From Basidiobolus ranarum (lineage: Eukaryota; Basidiobolomycota; Basidiobolomycetes; Basidiobolales), in contig JASJQH010000154.1 in NCBI GenBank assembly GCA_040143965.1, forward strand, positions 1 to 24,410: a DNA stretch of 24,410 bases, in the 5' to 3' direction. Below, in pieces: positions 18,614-24,410 of this stretch. A program made the translations under genes and the position numbers. The first letter of the stretch is position 1; the number at the start of each line of letters is the position of its first letter. The notes below the pieces were generated by a model. It searched no databases and was not told the origin of the DNA. It was given only the letters and a program-made list of their open reading frames with translations.

Positions 18614-19442
18614 ATGGCACCAATCAGACTCGGCGATATTGCCCCTAGTAGGAATTCCTTCGATAGAAGCAATCTTCTCGAATAACTTTAACTCATCACA
18701 TTGTCAAACTCTAGATTTTGTTGTCCCCACTACTCATGGAGTAATAGACTTTCACGAATGGATTGGCGACTCTTGGGCTTTTTTCTTTTCTCATCCAGCT
18801 GATTTCAGTAAGTAGATCTATCGACAATTATGCACCGGTTCGTAGATATTTTTTAGTCCGGTTATTAACTTTCTTTATAGCACCTGTATGTACGACCGAA
18901 ATAGCTGCCGTGGCTCGTTTATACCCCGACTTCGCACAAAGGAATTGCAAGGTTATAGGGATTAGTACGGATGTTTTGGAAGACCATGAGGCTTGGTTAG
19001 AGGATATCATGCAAATTCATCAAGTGAAAGTCCAGTTTCCCATTGTAAGTTGTTGCACTCAGTTTCTCTATGACCAAGTATTCTAATGAGTGAACCTCTA
19101 CAGATTGCTGACCCCGATAGAAGGGTATCTCTTTTGTACGATATGCTGGATGATCTTGACCCGAACTCTTTTACCGAGAATATCTCACAGAACCAATACA
19201 ATCTTCGTACTATTTTTGTCATCGATCCCCAGAAGAAAATTCGTATGAGTCTAACCTACCCAACCTCATGCGGCCGAAACTTCGATGAGGTAATACGTGT
19301 TGTTGATGTACTTCAGCTCCGTGACCGTCTAGTTGCACAGAAATTAGCAGCCCAGCAGCAAAACCGCGCGTCACAAGATATTGCACAGAAGCCAGCTACA
19401 TCACAGCCTGAGCAACTTAACTCTCCACCTCTTCAGCAATGA
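18614..19442 (+). CDS. 1-Cys peroxiredoxin (Prx6 type) with a Gln-rich C-terminal tail
   Basis: Four exons: 18614-18647, 18715-18807, 18881-19044 and 19104-19442, giving 209 aa. Introns are 67, 73 and 59 nt, all GT-AG. It should reduce H2O2 and organic peroxides. Marks: L-G-D-I-A-P-N-F, F-F-S-H-P-A-D-F-T-P-V-C-T-T-E with peroxidatic Cys46, H-E-A-W-L-E-D-I, I-A-D-P-D-R-R-V-S-L-L-Y-D-M, L-R-T-I-F-V-I-D-P (Arg132, the catalytic Arg of the family), and G-R-N-F-D-E-V-I-R-V-V-D-V-L-Q-L. After Q-L the usual A-T-P-x-x-W-x-x-G-D segment and L-F-P end are missing; a Gln/Ala/Pro tail of about 40 residues replaces them. Cys153 in T-S-C-G-R-N-F stands where most members have Thr, so it might serve as a resolving Cys. 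No mitochondrial presequence is evident. Confidence 0.93.
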
Positions 19443-20114
19443 TGGTTGCACTTCTGTTCATGCGGGTGTATGTTGATGGTAGTTGAAAGAACAGCACCGC
19501 TTGCTTTCCTTACCATGTAAATCTAGAAAAATGAAGAAATGTAATATATTTATGGAAGTTGCTTCTCATAATTTTTAACTCGCTATTTTGCGCTCCCCAT
19601 TCTACCGCATTCAGTAGTTTGATATCATTACCCTATAGTCTATGAATCCGGTGTAATAAATGCCAGATCCGAATTAATCAGCATATTTATTATGGCTAGT
19701 AGAACTGTTGTACGAGCAATCAGCTGATAACATCAGTTTGATATTGGGGTGGAGTATCGATGCTTTGTACTTGCCTGGGAGTGACTTGAATGTTTGTAGA
19801 TGGGAAGACTCATCAGGATAGGTCGCAAACAATATACACAGGTTAGCATATGCTTTGTCCAAAGTTCTCTTGGATTAGTCGATCTATCGCGAGGCACTGT
19901 CACCGTTACTTTCCGGCTGTTGTGGAATAGAAGAATGAGTTGGGTGGACTATTAACGTGAGGTTTGCTCATTATAGTCCTTGAAAGCGAATTGGGAGGTA
20001 GATTCCTGACAATATTCAATGGATGTGGTACTAGTATAGCCTTGTGGATGACTAGGCTAGTATCTGTGCTTATGACCCCTCGAAGTAAAGGCAAGCTCAC
20101 TGGTTATCCTTCGT
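19443..20114. other. Intergenic stretch with possible unresolved minus-strand coding
   Basis: The first 100 bp are the peroxiredoxin 3' UTR. Two minus-strand frames (19674-19862 and 19906-20100) read as plausible protein, but neither has an ATG at a sensible position. Linking them needs introns of 37-41 nt, shorter than any secure intron here. No family recognised. They may be remnants of a gene or chance. Confidence 0.3.
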
Positions 20115-20659
20115 ATGCTACACTTCTTCAGGCTACTTAATGCATTGAGCAAGTAAGTTGCCATCTAAACCAGTAGTTCTTTCCATGAGCAGAAGATGAT
20201 ACGTATTAGAAATCAACTGCGTCTCACAAACGATCGGAAAAGGAATATAGGAGGGAGTATGGAGATCGAGATATAGTATTCTGGAATCTCTCATCCTCGT
20301 GATTCAACCCAGGTCAAGTCTTTTCATTAACACAAGCTTACCTGACCTTTGCACTCTATCCAGAGCCATCCACATTCGATTCTTCTCTGTTTCGCAATTG
20401 AAGGAACACGAACAACCTTCTTTTTGGTCCAACAAGCTATCTGTAATACGAAAAGCCTTTACTCCAGCATATACTTGCGCATATACATTGCTTTATCAAT
20501 CGATATATTGAACGGGCTTTAAGCTTCGATCTGACGGGTTTTATCCGATAGTGCTTGCAGGACAAGGGTAATATTCAGGAGAAAGCGAAGGAAAAATCAC
20601 ATCGAGATATTTTGCAGAAGGGCTGGAGAGCAGCCTCCTCGATAAGCTGTGGGGTTTAG
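20115..20659 (+). CDS. Candidate small mitochondrial protein, unrecognised
   Basis: A spliced model can be read: exon 1 20115-20152 (M-L-H-F-F-R-L-L-N-A-L-S plus two bases, then a strong GTAAGT donor), exon 2 20364-20442 (A-I-H-I-R-F-F-S-V-S-Q-L-K-E-H-E-Q) and exon 3 20561-20659 (D-K-G-N-I-Q-E-K-A-K-E-K, ending S-C-G-V). Phases fit and give 71 aa. The N-terminus is basic, aromatic and free of acids through R-F-F-S, like a presequence; the rest is a charged helix. Introns of 211 and 118 nt are longer than the local norm. An earlier acceptor (exon 2 from 20313) also keeps the frame. A weak donor at 20654 with an acceptor near 20712 could add a short alternative end. No family recognised; may be chance. 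Confidence 0.38.
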
Positions 20660-21468
20660 GATTTGAGTGTTAAATATTCTCGGGCTAGGGTTCAAACAGC
20701 CATATCAATTAGGCTACTAATGGTCCAATCAAAGCTCTGGAAACTCACTGATCGATAAATAAATGCTATTATTGCAAAGCATTTAAACTTGATGTGTCAC
20801 CAGCGTCATTATTAGTTAGTACCAATTTGGCTGAGGGAATTATGGCTTCTCGATAATTTATAACGGATTTTCGATGATGGAAAGGATGCGAATGTTGCCT
20901 TTGACTGGATTCAACATATATATTTAGTTTGATTGAGAATGTATGTATATATTTATTAGTTTGCACATGTATGGTAAAATCCTCTAATTTAAGTTTTCAT
21001 GCTAATCATTGAGAATACATGAATAAAGTCAGAAAATTCCCTTTTCGAACTTCTTTATGTGATCGTTCTTTGTTCTAAAGTTATTGGCTTTTTTTACACT
21101 CGTACATACAATTTCTCCCTTTCTAATTATTGCCTTAGAGTTATCAATATCACCAAATATCTTTCACTTCTCTTTTCTTACAAAGTGAATACCAGGATAG
21201 TATTGTTTCTGGATATATTTCTCCTTGTACAATAGACATCGTCGACTTTGTTCTTTTGCATAAAAGCAAAGATAACCTAGAGTAATAATCGGTTAATACG
21301 CATACTCTGTTCTTTCTAATTCCAATATTTTTGGACGAGCCTGAGGCTACAAATAAGAGAGCGTGGCACTAGCTATCCGCTATATTATTTTTCCCAAGTG
21401 GATAATCCAGCAGTACTATTACAAGCCAATTGTCATTCCTTATTCTGTTAGTTTGAAACCATACTACC
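20660..21468. other. Intergenic stretch, presumed formin promoter
   Basis: AT-rich; no gene I can support. A minus frame at 20769-20966 lacks any family feature. The stretch 21060-21200 is T/C-rich and could be part of a long leader of the formin gene, with GT and AG signals too many to choose among. Confidence 0.35.
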
Positions 21469-24410
21469 ATGGACTTGTTTAGAAAAAAAAAGACTAAACA
21501 CAGTCCAAGTCTGGAAATCACCGCTCCAATAGATAACTCCGATATCATCTCATATTATACCTCTCCTTCTACCCCTACTCGGTCAAGTACTTTTAGTACC
21601 CTCAGCCAGAACATAGGCGGTGCCAGCAACAACTCGAGTCAACATAATTCTAGCACATTCAAGCGTTCTCCCACAACTTATTCGTTAGCTTCTACAGCTT
21701 CTTCAGGTTCCGCCGGCTCAAGTAATGGACATAGGGACTCCATTGCTTCCACCATGTCCAGTATTGACCATTCAAAAAGTGAGGACCACCTAAATGATTC
21801 TCTGGAGAAGCTGATGGTAACAACCTTAACAATATCAAATTGGTGAGCTGCCATGTTAACTTTGATTATTTTCGATTTTAGGATTCTATGGACCTTGATG
21901 AGAGCAAACGTGAAGCTATGCGCAAGTTACCAACTGATACTAAATGGATGATTATTGTATCTCAGAAGCAAAGAGAGTTTGAAGATGTAAAGTATACACA
22001 AATACGCTGTATTAAGCATGAGTTGATGCTAACTTGTAACTCGAATCATTTGGGTGTATCTATTCTAAAGGTCAAGAATCGCAGTCGCAATGACGGCAAA
22101 TTAGATCGCTCTACTCCAGAATATTACGTACAAAAGATTTCTCAAACCGAAGTTCGATACATACCCCTCAAGCTATTCGTTTCTTTGCGTGTCTCTTTAG
22201 CGACACAGCCGATCAGGTAATATAATGTTGACTATATTCATGTAAAAATGTAGACATGTCGTTTGATATTACATTGGATAATAATTAGTTTCCTCTATTT
22301 ATTAGCTGGGTTCATCATTTTCTCGAGTTGAGTGGGTTGAAGTTACTGTCGGACACACTAATCTCTTTGGGACGAAAATCAAACAAGTAAGGTTTCCCAC
22401 TTGATATTTCGTCTATTGGCGTATCTAACGAATGGTTTTCAAATTTCAGAAAAGACAACGATCTTCAAATAGAGTTTGAGATTATAAAATGCTTAAAGTC
22501 GATGCTCAACACCAAGGTAATTCTCTCTCGTTATGTTATCAGTGTGTGTATTCTCAGTTCTAAACATATCCATTCTTTTTAAATACATATAGTGGGGAGC
22601 TCAAGAGGCATTGGAACAACCAAAAGTGATTATTAACATCACATATTCCTTGGATTCAGCATTTCTACCAACGAGGAAGCTGGTCGCCGAGTTTCTTACT
22701 TTTATATGTTACTTCGAAGCTCGGGGCTGTGATTATATATTAAAAGGGCTGGATCAGGTCAAGCGGGCTAGGAATCATCACCTAAGGTTTGAGGCTTGGA
22801 TGAAGTCCCTCGAAAACACCATCGATGGTAGAGGTATACTGGGTTCTTTGGTAGGAGCTAGCGAGGAGATTAAAAAGACTGCAGGTGCAGATCGAGAGCT
22901 GGTTGAATATGTGGTATGTACAACTATCATTACATTTGAAAAGTGCGGTTGTCATAAGTTTAACTTGAACATTCGTAAATCCATGTGTATTGTTAGATAA
23001 CCAACCTTATGCTAGTAAATGGTCTGATCAGTGGATATGAAGACCTTGAGATGAGAACTCATATTCGGAACCAAATGAACACAGCTGGTCTAGACCGAAT
23101 TATCAAGAAAGTTGTGGGCTTTAATGACGAGTTAATACTTCGCCATGTTCAGCTATTTGATCAACTTAGCGATCAGGATTATTTAGAGCTTTCAGAAGTG
23201 TACAACCATCAGATGCTCCAAGATCTAAACGATCCCAGAGATGTATTTGATGCGTTGTTGAACTCAGTGGAGGATACGAAAGCCAAAGATTTTCTGCTAT
23301 CAATTCTTCAGCATTTATTGATGGTCAGGAATGAGGGTGATGGTGATGGTGACGACATGAAAAATAAGTGCTTTCAACTCATCGATACACTAGTCACCCA
23401 AATAGTACTCGATAGGCGTGGACTAGATCATGATTTCTCTTCTAGCTATGGTGTGTCATTAGGCTCACTTGTATCCAAGTTAGCTGATGGAGATCAATTA
23501 CAGGAAGCTCTGGATGCTGCTAAAGAAGCTAAAGATATCGCTGAAGCTGCTACTCGTCGTCAAAACGAATTAGAGTCTGAGATTGCCATGAGATCCGATG
23601 GACTTATCGGGAAACTTAAAGCTAAAATTTCATCACTCGAAGATTTGCTTCGTATGTCGCGTCATACAATTGAAGCTCTCCAAACACAGGTTCAGAATTT
23701 ACGTGAACAGTATCACACCAAGCTATCGCAACAAGGCCGAGAACTTAAGAAATTATATCAAGCTGTTAAGAAGAGCGTTGGAGATAAGGCATCATTAATG
23801 GAATTAAGTGATTACTTATTGCTGGAGAATAAAGCATTGAAGAATGGTGCCGGTTTCGAAGAAGTCCTAAGATCTGTCGACCCTAATGCTTACAAACAAT
23901 TCAAGATTGATGAATCGAAATTGCAGCAAGAAATTAAGAGACTGAAAGACGAACACTTGACTGTCAATGATCAAATGCTTCAAGCAAAGAAGAAGTTGGA
24001 CGAACTCAAGCATTCATCTACCGAACCTTATGTTCTTAATCTCAAAATGGATGATTTTGGAGGTAATTCAAGCTATCAAAGCTTCAATCACATTGATATC
24101 GTTGTTAACATTATTGACCATTCTAGGTGAACACAAGAAAGGTGCCCGTCCAGGAGGAATTTACATTTCGCAGGATTCTGAACTCCCTGACATGGGAGCA
24201 CTTGACCAAACTCTGGTTCCAGAGTTAGTTAAGGCAGGTTTCGGAAAGAGTGGTGCAGTTTCTCTCGATACTCCCAAATCGTCTGATATTCCGACACCAT
24301 CCACAATCCCGAATCCTAATATTCCGCCACCGCCACCACCTCCTCCCGCACCTTCACTTGCAAATGCTCCGCCGCCACCACCTCCACCACCAATGGCTCC
24401 GGGAGCTAGC
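21469..24410 (+). CDS. Formin, GBD-FH3-coiled coil-FH1 part (3' partial)
   Basis: Exons 21469-21816, 21882-21986, 22071-22216, 22306-22386, 22450-22516, 22593-22913, 22997-24062 and 24127 onward give 806 residues before the window ends. A Ser-rich N-terminus (1-116) precedes a GTPase-binding/FH3 region: K-L-P-T-D-T-K-W, T-P-E-Y-Y-V, S-L-R-V-S-L, S-W-V-H-H-F-L-E-L-S-G-L, then helical armadillo-like sequence to about 500. A coiled coil follows (about 520-690), then FH1 with proline runs P-P-P-P-P-P-P-P-A-P from 24325. FH2 must lie beyond the edge. Formins nucleate and elongate actin filaments at growing tips and septa under Rho control (Bni1/SepA/For type). The 84-nt segment 21987-22070 is a multiple of three and open, but has GTAAAG, TGCTAAC and AAG ends and breaks the domain, so I treat it as an intron. 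Confidence 0.93.

Noticed and set aside
23598-23798. Second plus frame inside the formin coiled coil
   Set aside because: A shadow frame of the formin exon.
1-24410. Search for mobile elements, LTR or virus-like elements, CRISPR arrays and a defence or biosynthetic cluster
   Set aside because: No terminal repeats, transposase, reverse transcriptase, integrase, capsid or repeat-spacer pattern was seen; the genes are ordinary fungal housekeeping genes.

Overview
The window looks like nuclear DNA of a fungus. The genes are split by many short introns (mostly 53-97 nt, GT-AG with typical branch-point-like sequences), several begin with tiny first exons, intergenic spacers are AT-rich and a few hundred bases long, and the gene set includes fungal markers: a CBM19 chitin-binding domain, an FH1-type formin with a GBD/FH3 region, uricase-pathway OHCU decarboxylase, Las1 and a yeast-like uL14m. 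I cannot place it to phylum with certainty. Intron density, base composition and the chitin-binding Ser/Thr stalk fit an early-diverging fungus (Mucoromycota or Zoopagomycota sense). No mobile element, virus-derived element, CRISPR array, rRNA or tRNA was recognised.

Layout. 1-1936 (+): 3' part of a Ser/Thr-rich secreted or wall protein ending in CBM19. 2420-3923 (-): mitochondrial membrane-anchored helical protein with ~85-residue tandem repeats, two introns. 4618-5139 (+): calmodulin-like protein, divergent from the previous gene. 5442-5846 (-): unrecognised 134-aa protein with four PKA-type sites. 5847-7048: gene-poor. 7049-8240 (-): Rab5 GTPase, nine exons, two GC-AG introns. 9176-9253 (+): ribosomal protein eL41, only 25 codons. 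9799-10518 (+): ribosomal protein eL20. 10916-11677 (+): 6-phosphogluconolactonase. 11953-12477 (-): OHCU decarboxylase. 12789-14887 (-): Las1 pre-rRNA endonuclease subunit, eleven exons. 15357-15749 (-): mitochondrial uL14m. 16168-17675 (+): TAF7. 17676-18613: no gene I can support. 18614-19442 (+): 1-Cys peroxiredoxin with an unusual Gln-rich tail. 19443-21468: mostly unexplained, with one candidate small mitochondrial gene (20115-20659). 21469-24410 (+): 5' part of a formin, running off the window inside FH1.

The genes are housekeeping and unrelated in pathway. A loose theme of ribosome making (eL41, eL20, Las1, uL14m) is probably chance. I found no defence island, biosynthetic cluster or clearly new multi-gene system. 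The most interesting points are small: GC-AG introns in RAB5, the eL41 microgene behind a 5' UTR intron, the repeat-built mitochondrial protein, the peroxiredoxin tail, the PKA-site protein and the unrecognised spliced candidate near 20.1-20.7 kb. All splice models were worked out by eye from reading-frame continuity and family motifs; there is no transcript evidence.
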